Source: Micromonospora pallida | GTDB lineage: Bacteria; Actinomycetota; Actinomycetes; Mycobacteriales; Micromonosporaceae | DNA: 64,000 bases | Reading direction: 5' to 3' | Assembly: GCF_900090325.1 (NCBI RefSeq) | Contig: NZ_FMHW01000002.1 | Span: 1,364,001-1,428,000 of the forward strand | In this document: positions 17,794-26,014 of the stretch, piece by piece | Position numbering within the stretch: the stretch's first letter is position 1 | Layout of the letters: every line of letters starts with the position of its first letter | Position numbers and translations under genes: made by a program | Notes under the pieces: generated by a model | Seen by the model: the letters and a program-made list of their open reading frames with translations, nothing else | What the model was told of the DNA's origin: nothing | The model's database searches: none

Positions 17794-18906
17794 TTGACCG
17801 GAGACCAGATCGTCACCACGCCTGCCCCGTCCACCCCGGACCGTCGCGGTCTGCCGGCGGTCAACTCCTGGGACGAGTTCACCCCGCTCCGCGAGATCGT
17901 CGTCGGGGACGCCACCCACATCCGCCTCCCCGGGCAGGACGACCCGTCGGCGTGGCTGACCTGCTTCCCGAAGCTGACCCGGGCTGAGCTGGGTGAACTC
18001 GAGGTGGGCGCGGTGCCGGCGCAGATCGTCGAGGAGACGAACGAGGACCTGGCCGAACTCTGCGCCAGCCTGCGTGGGCTGGGCGTGACCGTCCGCCGGC
18101 CGGCGGTCGTCGACCACAGCGTCGAGTTCGGTACGCCCCAGTGGCGCAGCGCCGGATTCAAGTCGTACTGCCCGCGCGACCTCACGCTGGTCGTCGGCTC
18201 CGCCATCATCGAGACCCCCAGCCCGACCCGGTCCCGCTACTTCGAGCTGTTCGGGCTGCGCCCGCTCTTCCAGGAGTACCTGCTCCGCGGCGCCACCTGG
18301 CTGGCCGCGCCCCGCCCGCAACTGGCCGACGAGCTGTACCCGCTCGACCCGGACGGCCTGCCCGAGCTGGGGGAGAGCGAGCCGGTCTTCGACGCCGCCA
18401 ACGTGCTCCGGCTCGGCCGCGACCTGTTCTACCAGGTGTCCCGCAGCGGTAACGAACTCGGCCTGCGCTGGCTGGAATCCACCGTCCGGCTGCTCGGGGA
18501 CCTCCGGATCCACCCGCTGCGCGGGGTCTACGGCTACACCCACATCGACAGCACCATCGCCTTCCTCCGTCCCGGCCTGGTGCTGCTCAACCCGGGCCGG
18601 ATCAGGCCGGACGCGGTGCCGGAACCGCTGCGCGGCTGGGAGGTGCTGTGGTGCCCGGAGCCGGCCCGACCCGCGACCTCGCAGCCCACCCTGAGCGAGC
18701 ACTGGATCACCATGAACCTGCTGATGGTCGACGAGGAGCACGCCATCGTCGACGCCGACCATCCGGAGCTGATCGCCCTCCTCGAGAAGCGCGGCATCAC
18801 CGTGCTGCCGCACCGGCTGCGCCACGCCCGGGCGCTCGGCGGCGGCTTCCACTGCGTCACGTTGGACACCGTCCGCACCGGGGGACCGGAGAACTACCTG
18901 GACTGA
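17794..18906 (+). CDS. Glycine-amidinotransferase-like enzyme
   Basis: 370 residues from a TTG at 17794, two bases after the previous stop. It belongs to the GATM/StrB amidinotransferase family. The opening NSWDEFTPLREIVVGDA is the family hallmark, and the triad is complete: Asp in PVFDAANVLRLG, His in YGYTHIDSTIA and the nucleophilic Cys in GGGFHCVTLDT near residue 350. It moves an amidino group from arginine to an amine. In ketomemicin biosynthesis the acceptor is a second arginine, giving N-amidino-arginine, the unit that the PGM1-type ligase activates. Both genes in one operon strongly support this. Confidence 0.9.
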   Translation: MTGDQIVTTPAPSTPDRRGLPAVNSWDEFTPLREIVVGDATHIRLPGQDDPSAWLTCFPKLTRAELGELEVGAVPAQIVEETNEDLAELCASLRGLGVTVRRPAVVDHSVEFGTPQWRSAGFKSYCPRDLTLVVGSAIIETPSPTRSRYFELFGLRPLFQEYLLRGATWLAAPRPQLADELYPLDPDGLPELGESEPVFDAANVLRLGRDLFYQVSRSGNELGLRWLESTVRLLGDLRIHPLRGVYGYTHIDSTIAFLRPGLVLLNPGRIRPDAVPEPLRGWEVLWCPEPARPATSQPTLSEHWITMNLLMVDEEHAIVDADHPELIALLEKRGITVLPHRLRHARALGGGFHCVTLDTVRTGGPENYLD

Positions 18907-18939
18907 GCGGCCCACAGCCCCTTCTGATCGAGGAGCAAG

Positions 18940-20040
18940 ATGACGACTTCCGTCGACCTGATGGTGGCCGGGTCGACCGTGCGGGTCCTGGTGGATTCGG
19001 CCCCTGCCCCGGCGCCCGGCGTCCCCACCCTCGGCCCCAGCATCGGCGAGTACCCGTGCTACGACACGGTGTCGTACGCGCGGATGACCGACGACGAGGA
19101 ACGCAACCGACGGTTCCGCGCCGCCCTGGCCCGGTTGACCGCCGGCCGGGTGGTGCTCGACATCGGCACCGGAGCGGACCTGCTCTGGGCGCGGGAGAGC
19201 CTGCGCCACGGCGCCCGCCAGGTCGTCGCGCTGGAGGCAATGGCGGAGTCGTACCGCCGGGCCGGGACGTGGCTGGCCGACCCGGGTGCCGGAGAACGCA
19301 TCACCCTTCTTCACGGGAACTCCACCGACCTCGACATCACCCCGAAAGCGGACGTGTGCGTCGCCGAGATCATCGGATCGCTGGCCGGGGCCGAGGGGGC
19401 CGCCGCGGTGCTCACCGACGCGCGGCGCCGGCACCTCACCCCGTACGCCACCGTCGTGCCGCACCGGTGCGTCACCCTCGCCGCGCCGGTCGCCTTCCGG
19501 CAGCTCTTCGCCGGCGGTCCGGTGGCCTTCGCGGCGGACTCGCTCGGCTACCTGAAGACCATCTTCGACTGGCACGGCGCCCCGTTCGACGTACGCCTGC
19601 GCGTCACCCACCCGTCCCGCGACGCGCTGCTCGGCGAGGGTCAGGTGGTGGAGGTCCTCGACCTCAACGGGCACCTGCCGCTGGAACAGCGACGGTCGGT
19701 CCGCCTCACCATTGACCGTCCGGGCGTGATGGACGGGGTGCTGACCTGGCTGCGGCTCTGGTGCCTGCCGGACGGGGAGCCACTGGACGCGCTGCGGGTG
19801 GCCAGCAACTGGGCGTCCATCTACTTCCCGCTCTTCGACTCCGAACAGCCGGTCGAGGCGGGCGACATGCTCGACCTGACCGTCACGTCGACGCTCAGCG
19901 AGGACGGGGTGCACCCGGACTACCACCTCGACGCGGTGCTGCGTACCGCGATCGCCGGCACCCGCACGGCCAGCCACAGCTCCCCGTACCGGGGCGGGGG
20001 TTTCCGCCATCACCCCGTCCACCGGCACCTCTTCCCGTGA
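18940..20040 (+). CDS. PRMT-like S-adenosylmethionine methyltransferase
   Basis: 366 residues behind GGAG. It has a Rossmann methyltransferase core with motif I VLDIGTGADLLWA (about residues 71-83) and the acidic ribose-binding VVALEA. AEIIGSLAGAE matches the double-Glu loop of protein arginine methyltransferases (two Glu nine residues apart). A C-terminal beta-barrel region contains SNW where PRMTs have THW. The double-Glu loop is what binds a guanidinium, so the substrate is probably a guanidine or amidino group. As I recall, reported ketomemicin clusters have six genes, and this seventh could methylate amidino-arginine or the final product. It is 33 bases after the amidinotransferase and closes the operon. 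Confidence 0.8.
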   Translation: MTTSVDLMVAGSTVRVLVDSAPAPAPGVPTLGPSIGEYPCYDTVSYARMTDDEERNRRFRAALARLTAGRVVLDIGTGADLLWARESLRHGARQVVALEAMAESYRRAGTWLADPGAGERITLLHGNSTDLDITPKADVCVAEIIGSLAGAEGAAAVLTDARRRHLTPYATVVPHRCVTLAAPVAFRQLFAGGPVAFAADSLGYLKTIFDWHGAPFDVRLRVTHPSRDALLGEGQVVEVLDLNGHLPLEQRRSVRLTIDRPGVMDGVLTWLRLWCLPDGEPLDALRVASNWASIYFPLFDSEQPVEAGDMLDLTVTSTLSEDGVHPDYHLDAVLRTAIAGTRTASHSSPYRGGGFRHHPVHRHLFP

Positions 20041-20103
20041 CTCGCCGCACCGCGTGACTGCCGGCGGCCCGATGTCGACCGCGGCGGGCCGCCGGGCCGC
20101 GCG

Positions 20104-20979
20104 TCAGTCGTACGGTGTGAGGTTCCGCGCGAATGCCAGGAACCGGGCCGCCGGTGGCGGCAGCACGCGGTCCGTACGCCAGGTCAGTCCGACCGTGCGT
20201 TCGGCGCCGGGGGCGGCGACCGGGATGCCGACGGTGTTCGACGTGCCGGCGAGCTGGTCGGGCAGGAGCGCGACGCCGAGCCCGGCGCCGACGATCCCCT
20301 CGACGGTGGCCAGGTCGCCGCTCTCGAAGGAGATCCGGGGCGCCACCCCGGCCGCCGCGAACAGCTCGTCGACCAGCGAACGGAACCCGAATCCGGTGGG
20401 CACGGTCACCACGTCCTCGGTGGCGATCTCGTCCAGCTTGATCCGTCGACGCCCGGCGAGCCGGTGGCCGGCGGGGACGACGAGCACCAGCCGCTGCCGT
20501 TGCAGCGGCAGCCAACCGTGGCCGCCCGAGGGGCGGGGCCAGGTGATCAGCAGTTCGGCAGAACCCGATTCGAGGTCCCGCATGATCTCGTGTCCCGATG
20601 CCTGGCGCAGCGCGACGTGGACGCGGGGGGCCTCCTGCCGGAAGTCCCGCAGGACCCGGGGCACCAGCGAGGCGGCCATCGAGTCCAGGAACGCCAGCCG
20701 GACGGTGCCGGCTTCGGGATCGAGCAGGTCCGCCAGGTCACGGCGGAGCCGGTCGTACCGCTCGACGATGTCGCGGGCGCCGGCGAGGACCAGCGTGCCG
20801 TACGGGTTGGGATGCACACCCTTGGCGTCCCGCTCGAACAGGCGGGTGCCGAGTTCGTCCTCCACCCGGGCGAGGAGCCGGGACAGGCTGGGTTGGCTCA
20901 TCCGCAGCGCCACGGCGGCGTCGGTGATCTGCTCGTGGTCGCCGAGCGCGAGCAACCTGCGGAAATCTTCCACCTGCAT
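20104..20979 (-). CDS. LysR-family transcriptional regulator
   Basis: 291 residues from the ATG at 20979; the frame is open a little further, but LysR proteins begin at this point (MQVEDFRRLLALG). The winged helix-turn-helix covers residues 1-60 with MSQPSLSRLLARVEDELGTRLFER. The rest is the usual periplasmic-binding-like effector domain. It diverges from the MFS exporter gene, and the 83-bp gap holds two candidate inverted repeats, so it most likely controls the exporter-hydrolase pair. Whether it also regulates the pseudopeptide operon, which ends 63 bases from its 3' end, cannot be told. Confidence 0.92.
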   Translation of the reverse strand: MQVEDFRRLLALGDHEQITDAAVALRMSQPSLSRLLARVEDELGTRLFERDAKGVHPNPYGTLVLAGARDIVERYDRLRRDLADLLDPEAGTVRLAFLDSMAASLVPRVLRDFRQEAPRVHVALRQASGHEIMRDLESGSAELLITWPRPSGGHGWLPLQRQRLVLVVPAGHRLAGRRRIKLDEIATEDVVTVPTGFGFRSLVDELFAAAGVAPRISFESGDLATVEGIVGAGLGVALLPDQLAGTSNTVGIPVAAPGAERTVGLTWRTDRVLPPPAARFLAFARNLTPYD

Positions 20980-20989
20980 GCGCCAGAGT

Positions 20990-21037
20990 ATACGCAAGAC
21001 GTATGGCGATCATCGACTTCATGCATTTGCCGTATGC
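20990..21037. promoter_or_regulatory. Paired inverted repeats in the LysR/MFS divergent promoter
   Basis: ATACG-CAAGA-CGTAT at 20990-21004 is a perfect 5-bp inverted repeat and fits the LysR T-N11-A pattern. A second element, GCAT-N7-ATGC at 21023-21037, again contains CGTAT (21031-21035). The two CGTAT copies are 31 bp apart, about three helical turns. The position between the divergent starts at 20979 and 21063 is where a LysR recognition site and activation site would lie. Confidence 0.5.
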
Positions 21038-21062
21038 GGTCTGGCCGGCGCAGAGTGGGCTG

Positions 21063-22337
21063 GTGACCGCCGTTCTCGACGCACCCCCACCGGTCGGCTA
21101 CCGCACCGGCGAGGCGGGCTACCGCCGGGTCACGGCGGCGCTCTTCGCCGCCGGCCTGGCCACGTTCATGCTGCTGTACAACACGCAGGCGCTGCTGCCC
21201 GAGATCGCGGCGACGTTCCACGTCTCCGCCGCGCAGAGCACCCTGACGCTCTCGCTGACCACCGTCGGCCTCGGCGTCGCCCTGCTCGTCGCCGGGACCG
21301 CCTCGGAGGTGCTGGGGCGGACCCGACTCATCCTCCTCTCCCTGGTCGCGTCCGGGCTGATCACGTTCGCCTGCGCGGTCGCACCGGGCTGGCCCGCGCT
21401 GCTCACCCTGCGGCTGCTGCTCGGGATCACCCTCGCCGGGCTGCCGGCGGTTGCCACCGCCTACCTGCGCGAGGAACTGCACACCGACACGCAGGCCCGC
21501 GCGGCGGGTCTCTACATCGGCGGCACCGCCCTTGGCGGGATGACGGGCCGGCTGGTGACCGGCCTGGTCGCCGACGTCGCCGACTGGCGCTGGGCACTCG
21601 CGGCCACTGCTGCCATCGGGCTGGTCTGCGCCGCTGTCGTCCGCCTCACGCTGCCGCCCTCGCGGAACTTCGTCGCCGCACCGGCCCACCTGCGCCACCT
21701 GGTCACCCTGGCCCGGGGGCCGCTGACCGACCGCGCGCTGATCGCGATGTCCGCCATCGGTGCCTGCACGATGGGCGCGTTCGTCGCCGTCTACAACGTG
21801 ACGGGATTCCGGCTCACCGCCGCGCCGTTCGGACTGAGCGTCGGCGCGGCGGGCCTGGTGTTCCTGGCCTACCCGGTGGGGGCGGTGGCCTCCACGGTCG
21901 CGGGCCGGCTGGTCGACCGGTACGGCCGCCGCACGGTCGCCCCGATCGGTTGCCTGGTCGCCATCGCCGGGGCGCTCGTCACGTTGCCGGATTCGTTGCC
22001 GGTCGTTGTGCTCGGCCTGGCCGTGCTGGCCGTCGGGTTCTTCACCGTGCACGGGGTGGTCAGCGGCTGGGTGCCGGCCCGCGCGTACGCCGGGGGCGTG
22101 GCCGCCGGGCAGGCCGCCGCCAGCTACCTGTTCTGCTACTACCTGGGTGCGTCGGTCTTCGGCAGCCTCGCCGGGCACGCCTGGACGGCCGGCGGCTGGC
22201 CCGCGGTGGTGGCGCTGGCGGTGGTCCTGCTGGTCGTCGCCGGACTGCTCGCCGCCTGGCTACGCCGCACCCGACCGCTGGACCCCGCCCGCGACCGATC
22301 CACCACCGTCACCGTGAAGGGATCCCGCAACCGATGA
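21063..22337 (+). CDS. MFS efflux transporter (YnfM-like)
   Basis: 424 residues from a GTG at 21063. An ATG at 21003 is in frame but lies inside the likely LysR operator. It has twelve hydrophobic segments and the MFS motif A variants GTASEVLGRTR (loop 2-3) and GRLVDRYGRRT (loop 8-9). It belongs to the drug:H+ antiporter/arabinose efflux type. It overlaps the following hydrolase gene by 4 bases, so the two are co-transcribed under the divergent LysR gene. It could export the neighbouring pseudopeptide, but LysR-MFS pairs of this kind also occur on their own. Confidence 0.9.
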   Translation: MTAVLDAPPPVGYRTGEAGYRRVTAALFAAGLATFMLLYNTQALLPEIAATFHVSAAQSTLTLSLTTVGLGVALLVAGTASEVLGRTRLILLSLVASGLITFACAVAPGWPALLTLRLLLGITLAGLPAVATAYLREELHTDTQARAAGLYIGGTALGGMTGRLVTGLVADVADWRWALAATAAIGLVCAAVVRLTLPPSRNFVAAPAHLRHLVTLARGPLTDRALIAMSAIGACTMGAFVAVYNVTGFRLTAAPFGLSVGAAGLVFLAYPVGAVASTVAGRLVDRYGRRTVAPIGCLVAIAGALVTLPDSLPVVVLGLAVLAVGFFTVHGVVSGWVPARAYAGGVAAGQAAASYLFCYYLGASVFGSLAGHAWTAGGWPAVVALAVVLLVVAGLLAAWLRRTRPLDPARDRSTTVTVKGSRNR

Positions 22338-23131
22338 CGACCACGACCGTACGGGCAGCCGACGGCGCGCGCCTCAGCGTGCAGCTCGGCGGCCCGGACG
22401 ACGCGCCACCGCTGCTACTGCTACCCGGACAGGCGAACTCCCACCGGTGGTGGGACGGCCTCCGGGAGGGTTTCGAGGACCGCTACCGGACGGTGACCTT
22501 CGACTACCGGGGCACCGGTCACACCCACAGCGAACCCGGTGACTGGTCTACGACCTCGTTCGCGGCCGACGCCGTTGACGTCCTTGACGCGCTCGGCCAC
22601 CCCAGCGCGCGGGTCTACGGCACGTCGATGGGCGGTCGGGTGGCCCAGATGCTCGCGGCGTACCACCCGGACCGGGTCGACCGCCTCGTGCTCGCGGCCA
22701 CCTCGCCCGGCGGACCGTACGCCCGAGAGCGCAGTCAGCAGGTGCGGCGTTCCCTCGCCGACCCGAACGGGTGGGCGCGCCGGCAGGCGCTGGCGGACCT
22801 CTTCTACACGCCGGCCGGGCAGCATCGGGCGGCGGAGAGCCGACTGTTCGGCGACCCGACGATGACGCCGCAGGCCAGGCGGGCACACCTACGGGTGAGC
22901 GACGCGCACGACGCGTCCTCGATCCTCGGCCGGATCACCGCACCGACCCTCGTCCTGCACGGCAGCGACGACCTGATGGTCCCGGTCGAGAACGCGGAGC
23001 TGATCGCCGCGTGGATCCCCGACGCCACGATGCGGATCCACGACGGTGGACGGCACGGCTTCTTCGACGAGTTCGCTGCCGAGGTGACCCCGATCGTGCG
23101 GGCCTTCCTGGCCCCGGACCGGGAACGCTGA
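22334..23131 (+). CDS. Alpha/beta hydrolase
   Basis: 265 residues; the ATG overlaps the transporter stop (ATGA). It has a typical alpha/beta fold. LLLLPGQANSHRWW forms the oxyanion region, the nucleophile elbow is GTSMGG (Ser near residue 97), the acid is in HGSDDLMVP and the catalytic His is in GGRHGFFDEF near the end. It resembles 3-oxoadipate enol-lactonase-like and peroxidase-like hydrolases of about 265 residues. The substrate is unknown. A hairpin terminator shared with the convergent protease gene follows. Confidence 0.9.
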   Translation: MTTTTVRAADGARLSVQLGGPDDAPPLLLLPGQANSHRWWDGLREGFEDRYRTVTFDYRGTGHTHSEPGDWSTTSFAADAVDVLDALGHPSARVYGTSMGGRVAQMLAAYHPDRVDRLVLAATSPGGPYARERSQQVRRSLADPNGWARRQALADLFYTPAGQHRAAESRLFGDPTMTPQARRAHLRVSDAHDASSILGRITAPTLVLHGSDDLMVPVENAELIAAWIPDATMRIHDGGRHGFFDEFAAEVTPIVRAFLAPDRER

Positions 23132-23147
23132 GCGGCGGAACCAGCCC

Positions 23148-23182
23148 ACCGACCGGCTGGGGTCGGGCTCCAGCCGGTCGGT
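23148..23182. terminator. Bidirectional hairpin terminator
   Basis: A perfect 13-bp stem (23148-23160 with 23170-23182) around a 9-base loop fills the gap between the convergent hydrolase (ends 23131, plus) and protease (ends 23197, minus) genes. Confidence 0.8.
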
Positions 23183-23196
23183 CCGGTCCACCGCCG

Positions 23197-25857
23197 TCAG
23201 CGGGTGATGGACGCCTCCAGGCGGAACGGGTTGTCGCCCAGCGGGCTGGTACGCCGGGACTCGACCACGAACTCCCACACCCCCGGCTCGGGGTCGACGT
23301 AGGTGCGGCGCAGCGGGTCGCAACCGTTGCCGTCGAAGTAGTTCGCGTAGCAGTAGATGGTGCCGGCGGCGGAGTCCTCGCCGTTGACGCCCTGCGGGCT
23401 GAACGCCCACCAGCGGGTCTGGCTGCCCTCGGCGAGGCCGGACAGGTCGACCGTCATGGCCGTGGCGCCGGCGGGAACCGCCACCGAGTAGTGCACGGTG
23501 CCGTTACGGGACACCGTTCCCTCGGCCGACCAGGTCGTACCGACCGTGAGCGGCGCGGCGGCCTCGACCACGAGCATGGCGTACTGCTCGACGGCCTTGG
23601 TCCGGGCGCTGTCGACGACCAGCATCGCGTCGTGGGTGCCCTCGGTGCGCGGGCTGGCGGTCACCTGGATCGTGGTGGGCACGTCCTTGGCCAGGGCGAC
23701 GGTCTGCGGCGCGTGGAAGGTGCCGTCGTCGCCGACGAGCCGCAGCTGGTACCGCACCGGGTCGGCGGGGCCACTGGTCCGGGTCAGGGTGACCGGGTAG
23801 CTGCGGGACTCACCGACCCGCTGGCCGCCGCTGTCCGGCGCGCAGTCGTTGAACAGGCCGCTGCCGCGGTGCGGCGTCCGCAACTGGCCGGAGAGCACGG
23901 TGCACACCGGAGCGGAGACGGTCACGTCGTCGCTGGCGACGCCCCGGTCGTCCGTCCGCAGGTACTTCCAGGCGTCCTCGACGTTCAGCTGGCCGCGGCC
24001 CTGGGCGATGACGTCAACGTTCGAGTGGAAGTCGGCCGAGGAGTAGATGGCGTTGCGCAGCTCGGCCGGGGTCACGCTGATCCCCGACTGCTTGGCGGCG
24101 GAGAGCAGCAGCGCGGCGGCACCGGCGGCCTGCGGGGACGACATCGAGGTGCCGTTGAACATCGAGTAGCCCGGGGGCAGGGTGTAGCCGGTCTCGGCGA
24201 CCGACGCGCTGGCGATCCAGTTCGGTGTCGGCGCGACGGCGGAGCCGGGAGCGGTGATGTCGGGCTTGAATCCGCCGTCCTCGCGCGGCCCCCGCGAGGA
24301 GAACGGCATGATGTCGTGGTCGACGGCGACCTTCGAGCCGTAGTTGACCCACCAGGTGTCGCGGGAGACCGAGGCGCCGACGCTGACCACCCGGTCGGCG
24401 CCGGTCGGGTCGCCGAGGGTGTTGGCGCCCGCACCCGAGTTCCCGGCCGAGACGAACATCTGCACACCGGTCTCGTCGATCAGGCGGTTGTAGAGCAGGG
24501 CCTGCGCGCTCTGGCCGTCGTTGAGGGCCGGGCTGGAGCCGATGGACATGTTGATCACGTCCACGCCGTGGACCGTGGCCAGCTCGATCATGCCGTCGGT
24601 GAGAGCGGCGGTGGAGCAGCCGAGGGCGTGGCACGCCCGCATGGACACCAGCTTGGCGCCGGGCGCCTGACCGTCCATGGCGCCGCCGAACATGTCGTTG
24701 GCGGCGGCGATGCCGGCGACGTGGGTGCCGTGGCCCTCGTTGAGCGTGTTGATGTTCACCGCGTCGGTCCCGTTGGACGAGATGTCCAGCTCCAGGTCGA
24801 CGGTGAAGGGCACCCGCTCGTTGACCGGGGTGGCCGGGTTGTCGATGCCCAGGTACCCGATCTGGCTGGCGGCCCTGAACGGCCGCATCAGCTCCTCGTC
24901 GGTGAAGTCGCGGTCCTGGTCGGTGTCCACCCACACCGCCTGGTCGGACTCCCGGTAGAGCACGCCCAGGTAGGTGCCGGCCAGGCTGGACATCGAGATC
25001 CGCTTGACCGAGATGGACAGGCCGCCCTCGGCGGGGCCGGTCCACGTCTGCCGGAGCAGCGGATCGGTGAACGTCGGACCGGTGACCCGGTTCGCCGGCG
25101 TCATGCTGTACCAGGTGGAGTCGAACAGCAGGTCGATGAAGTTCCGCTGGGAGGTGGCGACGACCGTGTCGACGAGCTTGCGTTCCCCGGTCGTGGTGGT
25201 CGCGAGGGCCGGATGCGTCGGGTCGATCCCGGTGTCCATGACGCCGATGGTCACGCCGCGACCGTCGTACGTGGGATGTGCGGCCTTGAAGTCGACCGAC
25301 TTCGTCTCGTTGGTGGGCAGGTAGGCGTTGTCGGCCGGGGTCGTCGCGGAGGGCGCCGGTGGCGTGGCCCCGGCTTCGGCGGTGACCGTCGTGCTGGTGG
25401 TCCCCAGGTCCGGACGGGTGTCGTCCAGCTTGAGCAGTTCGTCGACGTCCACCCGGACGACGTCATCGAGGGCGAGGACCTTCTCGACGTCGTCGAACGG
25501 CACGTTGGCCTTGAGGTAGCCGATCCGGGCCTCCGTCCTCGTGACGTCGGCGCCGAGCGCGGCCAGCGCCTGCTCGGCCTGTTCGGTCCGGCCGTCCCGG
25601 ACGGCGATCATCAGGGTCACGAAGTCGGGGGTCGGCTGCCCGGCGTCGGCCGGGGCGCTCCGCCGGAGGTGTTGGCGGGAGTACTGCGCGATCAGGGCCC
25701 GGTCGTGGTTGCCGAGCTTGTCGCCCGTACCGGTCGACGGCTGTGCCTGGACGGGCGCGGACAGGAGCGACAGGCCGCCGGCCGCGACGACGGCGGCGGC
25801 GAGCGCCGCTGCGGTCCGCCGGTGCCGGTACGGGTGCGCGGTGATGTGACGTGGCAT
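23197..25857 (-). CDS. Secreted subtilisin-like serine protease (S8)
   Basis: 886 residues. It has a long Sec signal (about 1-38, ending SAPVQA) and an inhibitor I9-like propeptide (about 60-140). The S8 catalytic domain has Asp near 206 (GVMDTGIDPTHPA), His near 378 (GHGTHVAGIAAAN) and Ser near 569 (FNGTSMSSPQAAG). A domain of about 190 residues is inserted between Asp and His. The C-terminal 220 residues form beta-rich domains, including a pre-peptidase-like segment ending in a PxxGVWEFVVES motif. It should be exported and self-processed, and act as an extracellular endopeptidase. The adjacent minus-strand regulator gene lies upstream and may control it. Confidence 0.93.
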   Translation of the reverse strand: MPRHITAHPYRHRRTAAALAAAVVAAGGLSLLSAPVQAQPSTGTGDKLGNHDRALIAQYSRQHLRRSAPADAGQPTPDFVTLMIAVRDGRTEQAEQALAALGADVTRTEARIGYLKANVPFDDVEKVLALDDVVRVDVDELLKLDDTRPDLGTTSTTVTAEAGATPPAPSATTPADNAYLPTNETKSVDFKAAHPTYDGRGVTIGVMDTGIDPTHPALATTTTGERKLVDTVVATSQRNFIDLLFDSTWYSMTPANRVTGPTFTDPLLRQTWTGPAEGGLSISVKRISMSSLAGTYLGVLYRESDQAVWVDTDQDRDFTDEELMRPFRAASQIGYLGIDNPATPVNERVPFTVDLELDISSNGTDAVNINTLNEGHGTHVAGIAAANDMFGGAMDGQAPGAKLVSMRACHALGCSTAALTDGMIELATVHGVDVINMSIGSSPALNDGQSAQALLYNRLIDETGVQMFVSAGNSGAGANTLGDPTGADRVVSVGASVSRDTWWVNYGSKVAVDHDIMPFSSRGPREDGGFKPDITAPGSAVAPTPNWIASASVAETGYTLPPGYSMFNGTSMSSPQAAGAAALLLSAAKQSGISVTPAELRNAIYSSADFHSNVDVIAQGRGQLNVEDAWKYLRTDDRGVASDDVTVSAPVCTVLSGQLRTPHRGSGLFNDCAPDSGGQRVGESRSYPVTLTRTSGPADPVRYQLRLVGDDGTFHAPQTVALAKDVPTTIQVTASPRTEGTHDAMLVVDSARTKAVEQYAMLVVEAAAPLTVGTTWSAEGTVSRNGTVHYSVAVPAGATAMTVDLSGLAEGSQTRWWAFSPQGVNGEDSAAGTIYCYANYFDGNGCDPLRRTYVDPEPGVWEFVVESRRTSPLGDNPFRLEASITR

Positions 25858-26014
25858 GGGCGTCCTCGTGCTGTGAGGCGAGTGGATGGAGGGATCCTGT
25901 CACCAGCACAAGTTGTTGATCAGCCCGCTGAGCTGGCGGTTTTACGCATTGGCGGGAATGCGACGCGGAGTCGGGACGACGGCGGGGGAGGCCGTCGTCG
26001 GTGACCGTGCCGGG

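Noticed and set aside
20054..23131. A 1025-codon plus-strand frame that ends in the hydrolase
   Set aside because: Only the last 265 codons (from the ATG at 22334) are real; the earlier part crosses the LysR gene antisense and the MFS gene out of frame.
22771..26004. A 1077-codon plus-strand frame over the protease gene
   Set aside because: The opposite strand encodes a complete S8 protease with signal peptide and catalytic triad; the plus frame is low-complexity shadow sequence.
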